Shown: positions 9,701 to 19,224, numbered from the stretch's first letter. The stretch: 64,000 bases of DNA from Emiliania huxleyi CCMP1516 (GCF_000372725.1 NW_005201287.1:614975-678974); one strand, 5' to 3'. Notes: generated from the letters alone by a model not told the origin. Numbers and translations are program-made.

Positions 9701-11215
9701 AACTCCGTCGTCAACGGCTACGTCGTCACGCCAAACGGGGACGAGGAGAGGGTGCGCCGGCCGTTCGCGCGAGTTGTCCTCCTTCTGCTCGCTGCCGCCG
9801 TCAACTTACTCTTCCTGCCGCTCGTGGCATTTATCCCTCGGCTGCGGCGGCTGCTGATGTGGACCCTCGATTTTGGTTTTGAGCTCGTCTCGTCGGACCG
9901 CACACCCTACAGCGAGGGCTTCCAACGCAAGTGGAGCCCGTCGGCGCAGCTCTACACCCGCTCCCTCTACCTGCTCGACGCTCCCTTCTTTCAGTTCTTC
10001 ATCTCGTCTGTGAGCTGGCTGCTCCTCTCTCTCGTGCTGACGCGCACGGCGACGCCGAGTTTGCGTGGGGCTGTGGCCGACGCATGGGCTCTGCTCTCGT
10101 CCGAGGGGGCTGATGGCATCGCCCCTGCGTTGGCTACTGTGGTGGAGGAGGTGGGGAGCTTGGCGCTGAACGCATTGCTGCTCTCAGGCTTGCTGCTCTG
10201 GCTGCTGGCACACTTCATCGACGAAATCGAGACCTTTTCTTGGAGCGACCCGATCAAGAAGGGCGAGCTCCTCGGGATCAGCCTCGCCCTGTCCTCCAAG
10301 CTGGCGCCCATGTTCAACAGGCACATGCTCGCCTTTGGCCTACTCCTCATGTGGCTCTCGTGGTTCATGCGCGTCTTCTCGCTGGGCGGACTGGGCACTT
10401 TGACCGTGATGCTCGAAAAGATGCTCTTCGACACGGTCAAGTTCCTAGTCTTTATGGTTGGTTGCGCCGTCGCCTTTGCCGCCGCACTGCACCAGCTCTT
10501 TCTCGAGGCACACGTCCTCGACGTTGAGGATTGCGACAAGTTCAGTGAATTTGGTGAGGGGTTGCTGGTGTCGCTGAGGCGGCTGCTGCTGGTTGCCATA
10601 GATCCGGCAGAGAGTATCGACTGCGCAGGCACGATTGCAGAGGCGCTGCAGGACTTTCACTTTACGGCGCCATTCATCATGAGCGTGTACGTCATCCTGT
10701 CGGTGGTGCTGCTGCTCAATATGCTTATCGCGATCATGGCGAAGACGTTCGATACCGTGTGGGACGACGCCGAGACGGAGAATCGCTACCTCAGAGCGCA
10801 ACTCGCGGTGCAGTATTTTGGCGATGCGCCGCCACCGCCCTTCAACCTCCTGCGGCTCCCGGCCCGCGTGCCGGAGCTGCTGGAGAGGTGCTGGGCCAAG
10901 GTAAGCCACGCGTGTGGGCTGGCCGCCACCTGCTGTTACGGCGCTGGGAAGTGGCTCGTGTGGCTCGCCTGCCTACCTTGCCTCGCGGTGTGGGCCGTCC
11001 GACGGGCGTGGGCCCTCCCCCGGCAAGACAAGTCTTCGCAAGAGGGCCTGTTTTTGAGCGAGGGGCTGTCGACCGACGGCGACATGGACGACCTCGATCC
11101 GTCGAACGTGCGCTATGTCGACGGGCTAGGCCAGCTGTGGTCGGAGCGGAACACCGTCGAGGAGCTGATGAAGCTCGAGGCGGAGGGTAGATCGAAAGAG
11201 GAGCGAAAGGAGTGA
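6785..11215 (+). CDS. TRP-like cation channel with N-terminal NUDT9-like domain and ankyrin repeats
   Basis: Single-exon gene, 1476 aa from ATG 6785; in-frame ATGs also lie at 6650, 7052 and 7111. An AEGGG repeat sits at about 6960-7030. Residues about 140-350 match the NUDT9/TRPM2 ADP-ribose pyrophosphatase fold: GRTGLVG, DPIITRF, DCNAWALPGAM, DDSRNTDDAWIEST, VKWVDIS. The Nudix box is degenerate: the second Gly is Ala, the REF-like triplet is RGL, and EE is EK, so it probably binds ADP-ribose or a relative rather than hydrolysing it. Residues about 690-840 carry an ankyrin repeat (LTPLMVAAEYGHGDVVRTLI). The membrane region at about 990-1320 has a pre-S1 helix, further helices, a pore-like segment (FGEGLLVSLRRLLLV) and an S6 ending LLNMLIAIMAKTFD, the TRP/polycystin signature. 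A cytosolic tail follows. In animal TRPM2 the NUDT9 domain is C-terminal; here the order is reversed. Confidence 0.85.
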   Translation: MTAASPGPRRWRLTPSSTRSSTGTVQRSSPLLGLSRAIVQECTSGPLEEPRRSSVVEVLGAEGGGAEGGGAEGGGAEGGGREGGGEQEFMPVQAAPVPPRRTEVESGRTMPEPHLEARKQQPKDPFERPKVKDEHVPWHKEAPEYAPRSTNFPLVRMDEQGMDWTATLREAGGLGVILSGEKTHRLNPGGRTGLVGGWSEHAHAGANRAVDPIITRFRPDAKEPTLQLLAGLRRDCNAWALPGAMIRTSETVETAMRRGLAEKGVDSKIVSLLRFDLPEASDSGYIYIDDSRNTDDAWIESTVYKFHLEDQDTTVSCPGVKWVDISGAGGVNIFKPHRLWVKEVADELLNAPMLERKMRGVRLKLLFRPLELNLTKGVRLVRCAPESSPSFNRLLACSEKQSEALTINESGAISSVTHVELRLDIHKGRLRPEVEAQMNPAILRKEAQMKWVRCRCAPFAPIAVGWESRNRFSIPQDATHQAFVYGPLDAADAAFAGEVMYPDPKTAHFEQLLVSGGFVYAKCEGQQVDVLRVTHVDNVDENDLYSKNHVVEFKGPHRMEEGPLRHAQKQEHWTPVSLSFLLAAGAHSFMWLNPGEHAGTHPIKFGAFAYSSHKASAGGPRAARAAPPVAADGSANAVYFFLRSEDNSCGAAADMDLKTAGVMAPVEVAREHSSKKNNAVDASDAAHKAAAHNWFLFHDAVAMGNASLVESLIKDDRLLPEEMVESQLTRRELKAALSRTGTSSALPRSFSPAEQSSRASSRSVDISRVDVPDGSSSLTPLMVAAEYGHGDVVRTLIRRGASPTAQAKDGATAMDHALRVPASGIPVEQLLCKLDAAIALLPALFRHSAGEALCYVTKIAERAHIERERRERSSPAEAEKLQATADRAERLGVELIKKLSVLQRTLLLEREKRKESLFLEGGTSKEIKRPPGFVARPRGFVARAVNVPRQKKLLGDPTVQAAINYRWMGPLINSVVNGYVVTPNGDEERVRRPFARVVLLLLAAAVNLLFLPLVAFIPRLRRLLMWTLDFGFELVSSDRTPYSEGFQRKWSPSAQLYTRSLYLLDAPFFQFFISSVSWLLLSLVLTRTATPSLRGAVADAWALLSSEGADGIAPALATVVEEVGSLALNALLLSGLLLWLLAHFIDEIETFSWSDPIKKGELLGISLALSSKLAPMFNRHMLAFGLLLMWLSWFMRVFSLGGLGTLTVMLEKMLFDTVKFLVFMVGCAVAFAAALHQLFLEAHVLDVEDCDKFSEFGEGLLVSLRRLLLVAIDPAESIDCAGTIAEALQDFHFTAPFIMSVYVILSVVLLLNMLIAIMAKTFDTVWDDAETENRYLRAQLAVQYFGDAPPPPFNLLRLPARVPELLERCWAKVSHACGLAATCCYGAGKWLVWLACLPCLAVWAVRRAWALPRQDKSSQEGLFLSEGLSTDGDMDDLDPSNVRYVDGLGQLWSERNTVEELMKLEAEGRSKEERKE

Positions 11216-11836
11216 AGCTCGAGGCGGCGATCAAAGAGGAGCAAATTCTGAGGAGGAGCGGCGGCGGGGGTGGCGGGGAGGCAACAGGCAACGGCACTCC
11301 AATGGACCGTTGCGCCGTCTGTCCTGTAGTGCGGGCGGCGGCGTGGCCTACATTCCATGCATGATTTCAGTCTCTGCCATGGAAGAAGAAACCGCGCGTT
11401 GGCAACAGGGTTCCGGCCTAGCCGGATAGGGGTCTGTTGCCCCTGCACTTAGCCACTGACACTCGCGCCAAAACGATCCTAACCTACCTATCCCAAGTCC
11501 GCGCAGCGCAGCGAAAAATGTGAAAAATGGAGAAAACAGGGGTACCTATATATATAGCTAATCCCGCGCCCTTTTGGGCCAAACACAAGATCTGCACCGG
11601 GTACCCATCTCACACAGGTCCGCGCTACATTCTGGTAGCACTGACAGGCACGTACAGGGGTCCACATTTACACGGGGGACCCCTGGACTGTGTCACTGCT
11701 CCCACACGTTCAGCGGGAGCCTGAACCCTTTTGCGCCAAACAACGCGACGCGTACCTTATCTCTCTGCCGGAGCCTGAACCCAGCTCGCGCGCCGAGAGC
11801 GTCGGCCACACGCAGAAGCTCACGGCTCGCTGACGC
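11216..11836. other. Intergenic, no gene seen
   Basis: Holds the 3' flank of the channel gene and the 5' flank of the bestrophin gene. A short AT-rich run with TATATATA occurs near 11549, about 290 bp before the next start codon, and could be promoter-related. Otherwise nothing recognisable. Confidence 0.35.
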
Positions 11837-13865
11837 ATGGGCGGCCGGGTCGTTTGCTGCGTGCTCATCTTTTGCGCTCCCGCGCTTCCTCTCTCGCTGC
11901 ACCGACAGCCGTCGGGGGTAAAACAGCTGCACGCCCGTGCTGCCTCGCCACTCCGGAGGGCTGCGCTGGTCGTCGCGTCTTCGTCGCTCTCCCTGAGGCG
12001 GTTCGAGAGCGACGAGGGCGGCGGCGGCGGGTCCGGTGTCGACGCGTGGATTCCCACCTCGCTCGTCACCACTGCCGCGAGAGACCCGTACAAGGTCGCT
12101 CTGCGCGTGCTGCCGATGCTCCTAGTGCACGTGGCGTGGGCGAGCCTCATCGTCGCCGTCCGGCACTGCGTCCGCTTCAGTAAGCCGTGGGCGGTCTCGC
12201 CGCTGCTGCACACGCTGCTTGGCGGCGTCCTCGGGCTGCTGCTAGCCTTCCGGACCAACCAGGCGTGGAATCGGTACTGGAGCGCGGCACAGGCGTGGTC
12301 AGACGTGCACCGCGGCTGCCACAGCCTGGCGAGGCTCGCGTCTCAGCTGTCGGTGGCGCTCGACCCGATCGTGTACGCCTCGATGATGAGGCGATTCCGA
12401 GGGGCGGGGCCGACAGAGAGGAGGGAGACGGACGAAGAGGGTAGCATCCGTCGGAGAGAGCAGATAGGAGAGCAGACAAGAGCCTCGACCACCTCTCCGC
12501 ACCTCGGCAGGCAAGAGCCTTGCCCTCCCCGCCTCAGGCACCTCGTCGCGCTGCCCGTCGCCCTCAAGCAGCGCGTGCGGCGCGCGCCCAACCCTCGTGA
12601 GTACTTCGAGGCGCCGAGATAGGGGAGATACGGGGAGATACGGGGAGATACGGGGAGATGTGGAGCACGGGCCCTCGCAAGTACTTCGAGGCGCGACCCT
12701 CTCCCTTTACAGCCGAGATCGCGCGAGGTCGCAGCCGAGAGCGCGATCTCTCGTAGGCTTGGCCGGTGCTCTCGCCGGCCGAGGCTGACGCCGTCGCACG
12801 CTCGCCCGTGCCGCACCTGCTCCTGCTCACCTCCATCTCGCTGCTGCTCCGCCCGCTGCGCGCGCGCGACGACGGCTCCGGCAAGGACATCGCGCTCTGG
12901 GGGCAGTGCGAGATGAGGCTCGCCGAGCCGCAGGCGGAGCAATGGAAAGAGCCCATCATTCATCAGCCATCACGTTGTTCTTTAGGCTCGCAGAGCTGCA
13001 GTCGGCGGCTGCGACCCTCGACCTCGTCGCGCGGCTGCCTCCGCCCGCTTCGTACTGCACCCACACGGCGAGATACAGCCGAGATACAGCCGAGATACGA
13101 GAGAGCCGAGGTATTCACTGCCTCCCGCCCGCTCCTCCCTCCCCCTCCTCCCTCCTCCTCCTCTGGCTCTCTGGCTCTGGCTCGCCGCCCGCGTTAGCAG
13201 CGTCGCTCCACGCGCCCCGCGGTGAGCAGGCGCGCTTCCTCCTCCTCTGGCTCGCCACGCTGCCCCTCGTCCTCGTCGACCTCTTCTCCCCCCTCGTCAT
13301 CCCGCCAATCATCTTCGGAGTCGGGTGGGCACTCTACTCGACCGAGGCGCACCTCGGAGGTCTCTCGGCTACTCGGCTACATCTCGGCTATATCTCGGCT
13401 GCACCTCGGCTACATCTCGGCTACATCTCGGCTGCATCTCGGCTGCATCTCGGCTACATCTCGGCTACATCTCGGCTGCATCTCGGCTATATCTCGGCTA
13501 CATCTCGGCTACATCTCGGCTACATCTCGGCTATATCTCGGCAGAGATGTCTCTCGGCTGTGTATCGGGCGGGCCATCTACTCGACCGAAGCGCGGCGGG
13601 CGGCGTGTGCGGGGCGGCGGAGACAGACAGACGCGCAGACGCAGCTGCGCGGAGCCGCCGCAGAGAGATGGCGAGAGGGAGGCGCACACAGAGACTGCAG
13701 GGGCGAGCGTCGTCTCGCTCACGCCCGCCGCCCCCTCCCCCGCCGCAGGAGCTCGCCAAGCTGCTCGACGAGCCGTTCGGCCGCGCATCAGACACGCAGA
13801 CGGTGCGCCGCCGCCGGCTCCAGCTGCGGCTCTGGCGACGGCGGCTCGTCTCTACTGTCCGGGGG

Positions 13866-13902
<37 letters not shown>

Positions 13903-14240
13903 GCGGCGGCGACGACGCGGCGGCGGAGGGGGAGGGTGTCGGGCGGAGCGGTGGGCGGTGGGACGCGATGTGGGAGCTGGTGGAGGGAGGCGGCAGCATG
14001 CCCGAGGCAGTGCCGGTGGGCGCTTACTGCGACCGGATCGTGACAGAGCTGCAGCAGCAGATTGGGATCACGCGGATGCTGCAGCGGCGCGTCGACGGCG
14101 ACAAGTGGGCGGTCACCGCCGACGATCTCGAGTACGACGTGTCGTGGAGAGTGCCGGGCGGCGGCGAGGACGCGGACGCGGACGCGTTGGACGCGGACGC
14201 GCTGGAGGACGACGATGACGAGGTCGAGGAGGAGGATTAG
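11837..14240 (+). CDS. Bestrophin-family anion channel, probably plastid-targeted
   Basis: Six exons, 492 aa: 11837-12390, 12538-12610, 12757-12917, 12986-13067, 13230-13346, 13749-14240; the lengths sum to 1479. All five introns are GC-AG with AG|G context. Bestrophin landmarks in order are LLLAFRTNQAWNRYWSA, the MMRHLVALPVALKQR segment, ELQSAAATLDL, the substrate-loop-like LPPPASYCTHTARF, a membrane pair (FLLLWLATLPLVLVDLF, then VIPPIIFGVGWALYS), and TEELAKLLDEPFG, the conserved (I/L)xDPFG calcium-clasp-like motif. The tail has poly-Gly and acidic tracts. The leader (hydrophobic start, CAPALPL, then Ser/Arg-rich) looks like a signal peptide plus transit peptide, so a thylakoid or plastid-envelope chloride/bicarbonate channel is the likely role. 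Localisation is inference; the family call is strong. Confidence 0.85.
13360..13548. repeat. 11-bp intronic minisatellite (CTCGGCTACAT)
   Basis: About 16 imperfect copies of an 11-mer CTCGGCTACAT with TGCAT and TATAT variants, inside the last bestrophin intron. A related 11-mer (GAGATACAGCC, 13070-13095) and a 10-mer (GGGGAGATAC, 12620-12660) sit in two other introns of the same gene. Confidence 0.95.
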
Positions 14241-14536
14241 AGTAATGAGAGAGCCAGGCGAGAGCCGGGTTTAGAGGTGCCCCAGTTTGTTGCGGGCCGC
14301 ACCGCCAGAAAGCGAAAGGTGAGATCCTTCCAGTAGTTCTCATGTGTGTAAACACAGAGGTCTTCACAACCCACACGACTCACGAGGCGCAACCTGAACC
14401 ACGCGTCCTCCCTTCTCTCCGACCCGTTAGCGTTAAACGCGGTACCCGGTAGAGTATACCTTATCGCGTCTGTTTTGTCAAGTCCGTTTCTCTGTTCAGT
14501 GTACACGTAAAACCTCTGGCCTCCGAACAATGGGCA
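14241..14536. other. 3' flank, no gene seen
   Basis: Sequence between the bestrophin stop and the decayed ORF. The antisense open frame here has no recognisable domain. Confidence 0.3.
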
Positions 14537-15065
14537 TTGCTCGCGGCCCTTGTCGAGGCAGCAGGCCGATGTATCGCTCATCGTGCACAAATCCCTCCGC
14601 ACAGAGGAGAGAGGTTTCCCATTCCGTGTGGTCAACGGGCGTTTCGACCACACACCACCGGCCAAGGCTACGTCAAGTCACAGCGTGGCCACTACCATGA
14701 CGGGATCTTCACCAAACGAAACAAGTTCAATCTGCTTCTCCACGAGACATTCGGCGGCGGCTTCTCGCCGCCTGCAGTTGCAAAGATCAACCGCCTTGCG
14801 CGCAAGGCTCAACGCTCAGGGCGTTGACCGCACCGCGTACCCTCCCCACTCCCGCCTCTCGTTTGTGTCACACCACGCGGAACGCATCTCCATCGCTTCG
14901 GTGAAGGGGGTGAACCGCGCCATCCTCGATTGCCGTGCAAAGCTCGCTTCCGACCTCTCTCACGCCGCGCGTAGGGCCCTTAGGGGCCTAGAGAACACAA
15001 CCCCCTCTCCCTTTTCTCCCAGCAGTCGCAGCCAACAACATCGTGTGTGGCGGCCGGTGCCGTAA
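14537..15065 (+). pseudogene. Decayed ORF, possible mobile-element remnant
   Basis: A protein-like sequence can be followed only by switching frame twice: VHKSLRTEERGFPFRVV in one frame, then GYVKSQRGHYHDGIFTKRNK and HETFGGGFSPPAVAKINRLA in another, then RLSFVSHHAERISIASVKG back in the first. Codon texture and motif spacing suggest one former ORF of about 170 codons broken near 14665 and 14815. I do not recognise the family; the HETFGG...AERISIA arrangement resembles C-terminal pieces of transposon ORFs, but that is only a guess. Confidence 0.35.
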
Positions 15066-15271
15066 AGAAAGAAATAGAAACCCAACAACCGCCAAGGGCC
15101 AGGGGGGGGGGGAGGTAGGTGCCGGTCTCCCATTTTGTTCGCCGTTCGTACCTGTGCGCGCCAGTCCCGTGCCTACGGTTTAAAATTCTTTCCTTTCGTT
15201 GGCCACGGCCGCGTTATTGGCGCCCTAAACCGCTTCGAATCTTGGTGACGCTAATCGGCGAAGAAGCGATT

Positions 15272-16189
15272 ATGTCACCAAGGTGGCTCTCCGAGGCGGC
15301 GCCTGCGGTGCCGGATTTTTGCTCACGGGAGGGTGTGCTCGCGCTTTTTCGGCTGGTGGCGGCCAATCATACCGATGGCGCTAATTTGGGGGTGATTAGA
15401 TTCAGCAATGCCAAGGCGAAGAACTTGCGCCTGAGCCTGAGTTGTCCGCGTGAGAAGGCGCAAAAAGCCCATCGGAGATCGAGGCCGACAAAGCCATACA
15501 GTTTAAGCGAGCCATTGGAAATCGAATACCCTGACAACGGACGGGTGCAGCGGCTCACTCCTCGGAGCTACTTGAAGTTTGAGCAGCTCAGGAGCACCCC
15601 GAAGAGCAGAGGCCGAGATGCCCACGGCAACAACATTGGTCCCTCCCCTTTCAAAGGCATCCAGGTGTGGAGGAGTCATATCAACCTTTCACCTGCTGCG
15701 AATCATACACTGATCGAGGTTTACCGGGTTCCCCACCCCAAGGAGGGGCTGATCGGATGCTGGTTTTACCCACTCCTCGCGCCCTTCTCAACTGGCACGG
15801 GCGTTTTCCTCGACACGGGGCGGACGTGGGTCTTCCGCACCAGAAGGGAGGCGAACGAAGCCATGTCCGCACTGGGCCCACAGCAAGGTGATCAGACCTG
15901 GGCGATTACTGCTCGCCAGCACGGCATCGACACTATGCAAATCCTCGAAGGCCCCTTCCGCATGCCTGAGCTACTGCACACGGCCGACGCGTGCACAAGC
16001 CAAACCAGTGTGATTGGGGTCTGTCCGCCGGTAAAACTCACGGCCGCGGGAGGGCATGAGTGCCGCTGTGATGATGCGGCGAACGTCTTGCGATGCGCTC
16101 ACAGAGTCAGACACCAGTCAGAGTCACCACTCAGAGACCAGCACTCTCGTCAGTCCCCGAGCGTCACCGCAGCTAGACCTAACTCCTAA
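15272..16189 (+). CDS. Unknown intronless protein
   Basis: Open frame of 305 codons from ATG 15272; the frame extends upstream to 15119 without an earlier convincing ATG. It contains a basic segment around 15420-15500 and a hydrophobic region with paired aromatics (GLIGCWFYPLLAPF, GTGVFLDTGRTWVF). The C-terminus is Ser/Arg-rich. No introns, unlike most neighbours, and it lies next to the decayed ORF, which would fit a mobile or viral-derived sequence, but I see no diagnostic motif. Confidence 0.4.
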   Translation: MSPRWLSEAAPAVPDFCSREGVLALFRLVAANHTDGANLGVIRFSNAKAKNLRLSLSCPREKAQKAHRRSRPTKPYSLSEPLEIEYPDNGRVQRLTPRSYLKFEQLRSTPKSRGRDAHGNNIGPSPFKGIQVWRSHINLSPAANHTLIEVYRVPHPKEGLIGCWFYPLLAPFSTGTGVFLDTGRTWVFRTRREANEAMSALGPQQGDQTWAITARQHGIDTMQILEGPFRMPELLHTADACTSQTSVIGVCPPVKLTAAGGHECRCDDAANVLRCAHRVRHQSESPLRDQHSRQSPSVTAARPNS

Positions 16190-16401
16190 GCGCAGCTCGA
16201 CGAAGTCGAAGCAGGGCGCCATGATGGGGATGCGGGGGCCCCAAACTTCGATTTTTGTAACCTCAAAAGAATAGACCCCCCACAAGCTCAACATACAGTC
16301 CACACGCGTCCCACCATCCAGTGCTGCACACCCCAGCGCCCCCGCCGCGAGGATCCAGCGTCCACAGAGAGCGAGACCTTCTAAACCTTCGCACACGCGG
16401 C

Positions 16402-17704
16402 TCACTTGAAGTACTTTTTGAGCCAGCCCTGCAGCTCGGCGCTGGTGAAGCGGATGTGGTCGCCGTCGAAGGACTCGAAGAAGTTCTTGCCCGCCTTGCC
16501 CGCCGTCTGCAGCCCGAAGGTGTCCTCGGTGTACCAGCGCGTCTCGTTGTACGGCACGGGCGAGAGCTGCTTCGGGTAGCCGGAGGGCACGTCGCCCCAC
16601 TGCTCGCCCTGCCGTGGCCAGACCATCGAGTCGCGCGAGCCTTCCACCCAGACGAAGCGCTCCACCTTTGCCCACCGCGCCTTGCGCGCGCTCATGTCGA
16701 CGCCGGGCCGCTCGCCTGCCAACAGCTCCCGAGAAGGTTCCGAGAAGGGTCCGACCAGGTCCCGAGAAGGCATGTCCAGGAGGTGTCTAGGAGGTGTCCG
16801 GGAGTGCTCGCCGTTCCAGAGGGCGAGGCGCGAGTGCGACAGGTACTCGCTCGAGTTGCGGCGCGTCGGGTCGCGAAAGTAGTTTGCCTGGAAGAGGATG
16901 TCTTGCACAATCGGGTTGTACGCGAGCTTGCCGAGCACCTACGCTCGCGACCGCGACGCGTCGAGGACGTGTCCCGCGGCCAGGCCGCCGCCAGTCCTGC
17001 GGGCAAGGCCTCGGTCAGCGCCTCGCAGATGCTGCCGAGCACGGGCGTCGAGGGGGCGCAGTGCGGGAAGGCGGCGACGCCCGCGTTGATCCCGCAGATC
17101 GACAGAAAGTTGCGGACGGGCGGGTCGTTGTACGCCGCGATGTAGCCGCGGATGATCTGCACGAGGGGACTTGCGGGTGGGACCAAACTTCCGGAAGTTG
17201 CGGTGGCGGGCGCGGAGGCGGGGGCGGCAGCACGTTGTTGCCCTGCGAGAGGCCGAAGGCGTCAAAGCCGCCCGAGAGGCGCTTGTCGGACTGGACGCGC
17301 TTGGCAAAGGCTTCGACGGACTTGTCCATGTTCATCAGAAAGCCGTTGATCGTGTCGCTTGCCTGATTGTCGCCCGTTGGGACACATACAGCCTCGACGC
17401 CGAGCGTCTTGCCTGCAAGCGCCACCACCGACTGCATGCCCGGGTTGAAGCAAGAGTCGCCCATGCCGTGAGTCACCACGATGGGCAGGTCCCCAGCCGC
17501 CGCCGGGTCTGTCGGTGCGACGTCGGGCAGCGCAAAGGTCGGCGCGATCGCGGCCAAAGGCGATTCCGAAAGCTCCGCCGCGAGCGCCTCGGGTTCGGAG
17601 ACCGCGCGCTCGACGAGTGCGAGCAGTGTCGGCGCCACGGCCGCGAGCTCGTGGCTGCTCGGCGGCGAGTAGGTGGTGGGGAAGAGAGAAAGGGCGAGCA
17701 TCAT
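16402..17704 (-). CDS. PPT1: Palmitoyl-protein thioesterase (PPT1-like)
   Basis: Four exons, 352 aa: 17704-17234, 17156-17010, 16938-16812, 16715-16402. Hydrolyses thioester-linked fatty acyl groups from S-palmitoylated cysteines during lysosomal/vacuolar protein turnover. Alpha/beta-hydrolase landmarks are VVTHGMGDSC after strand 1, nucleophile elbow GLSQGNN (Ser), FLSICGINAGVAAFP, FVWVEGSRDSMVWP (catalytic Asp) and SFDGDHIRF (catalytic His). All three triad residues are present. A short hydrophobic N-terminus (MMLALSLFPTTYS) is a plausible signal peptide. Introns are GT-AG, GC-AG and GC-AG; the third is flanked by a GGCGAGC direct repeat. An upstream in-frame ATG at 17794 exists but would bury the signal peptide. 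Confidence 0.88.
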
Positions 17705-18139
17705 GAGCCAAAAGCGGTCGCAGCCGAGTGTGCGGGTCTCAGCCCAAAGCGGTTCGACTGATGATGAGGGCCCGAGGGAACCCGTTGGAGGCATATTATA
17801 CTGTGTCAGCGTTCTCAATCTTACGCCCCCCAGCAAATCGGTTTTTGCCCTTAAATAGTGCGATCGTCAGCGCCACGCGCGAGAGCATGTGTCCAATGTG
17901 CAACGCGGCGGCGCGATCAGTCACGGGACGACCGACGGAAGCCGTGGTACTCTTCTGCAACCATAGTCCTTCCTGTGACATGGCAGGCCACTCTCAAGCC
18001 CTACAAGCACCAGATCACAACAACAACAAAACACTCTCTCTCAACAACAACCAGATCACCTCACTTGACTATCGCCGCTGCAGCGGCCGAGGAGGCTGCT
18101 GCAAAGGCGGCTGCTCAGGCGGCCGCTCAGGCCGCTCAG

Positions 18140-18530
18140 GCGGCCGCTCTCGGACGGTACAGGTTGGTCAACGCTTTGGTTCTACCCCCGCGGCGACTGG
18201 TATACCTTCTACTGGGATGGCAGCTCGGCCGACAAGGTCGCAAGGCGCGCTACCTACCCGACGCTCGAGCACGACGACCACGACCCCGGCCCCCTCGCAG
18301 AGCGCATCAGGCGCGACAAGCGCGAGCGGTCCGACCGCTCCTCCGACGACTCCTCCTCCGACCGCGACTCATGCGGCACCGGCTCCACTAGCGAGAAGGA
18401 AGAAAGAACTCTGTGTGACACATTTCTTGTTGGCTTCTAAAAATCTGAGAAATCTAGCGAGGCGAATGACATATTCGACACCCTCGAAGACCATCTCGGC
18501 TACGGTTCCGACTCCGGCTCCGGCTGGTAG
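18140..18530 (+). CDS. Possible small gene, C-terminal exons
   Basis: A convincing coding stretch reads WFYPRGDWYTFYWDG, then an acidic/Arg/Ser-rich tail (RIRRDKRERSDRSSDD). If a 45-nt GT-AG intron at 18413-18457 is removed it continues to FDTLEDHLGYGS and stops at 18528-18530. The 5' part is unclear because an Ala/Gln-rich GC repeat (18080-18150) precedes it in another frame. No family recognised. 17705-18139 otherwise holds only the shared 5' region with the thioesterase gene. Confidence 0.35.
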
Positions 18531-18593
18531 TCGACAAGCTGCCGAGCGCAAATCACTCTGTGTGACACATTTCTGGTTGGCTTCTAAAAATCT
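18408..18593. repeat. 39-bp direct repeat pair
   Basis: Two 39-bp copies (38 of 39 identical), at 18408-18446 and 18555-18593, spaced 147 bp. Each starts ACTCTGTGTGACACATTTCT and contains GGCTTCTAAAAATCT. The first overlaps the proposed 45-nt intron; the second is 3' of the stop. Confidence 0.9.
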
Positions 18594-18840
18594 CCCTCAC
18601 TTGGGAGGGTTGACATCGTGATTCCGCGGTAAATTCTTTTTTTGAAAATTCCAGCATTAAATAGGGGGAACCCCGAGGGCCCAGACCTACCCTACAGTTG
18701 TACCATCCATCAAGAGGGCATGTATGTAGGAAGGTGAAGAACAGTCAGGCTCGGACTGGACACTAGAGGGCCGCCCCAAGCAAAAAGAAAAACCCGGGGC
18801 AACTCAACTCTCGATCGCCTGCCGCAGCGCAGTAGGCAGT

Positions 18841-19224
18841 ATGGCTGCCAAGGTCTCTGCCCCTGTGCCCCTCGCCATCTCGACGTCCCACGAGAGCCCT
18901 CCCGAGACGACGGGCCTCACGCCCATGCTCATGTCTTCGCAACTCGCGGACATGCCCTCGGACCTCGCGCTGCCGTCCGCGGTCGTGCCCACGCCTCGGC
19001 GGAGCGGTAGCTCTTCGCCCAAGCGGCCGCAGGGCAGGGGCATGGGAGGCGGGCGCGCGTCCAAGACGCCCAAGCTCGGCGCCGGCCACGACGCCGCGCG
19101 GGCGGCACACGCGGCGAGCGCCGCCTCGAGCAGCAGCGCGGAGGGCGAGGCGCCCGCGTCGTCCGAAGAGGACGAGGATGACTCGCTGCAACGGATGGTG
19201 GCGATGCGCACGCGCTCGCAGACC

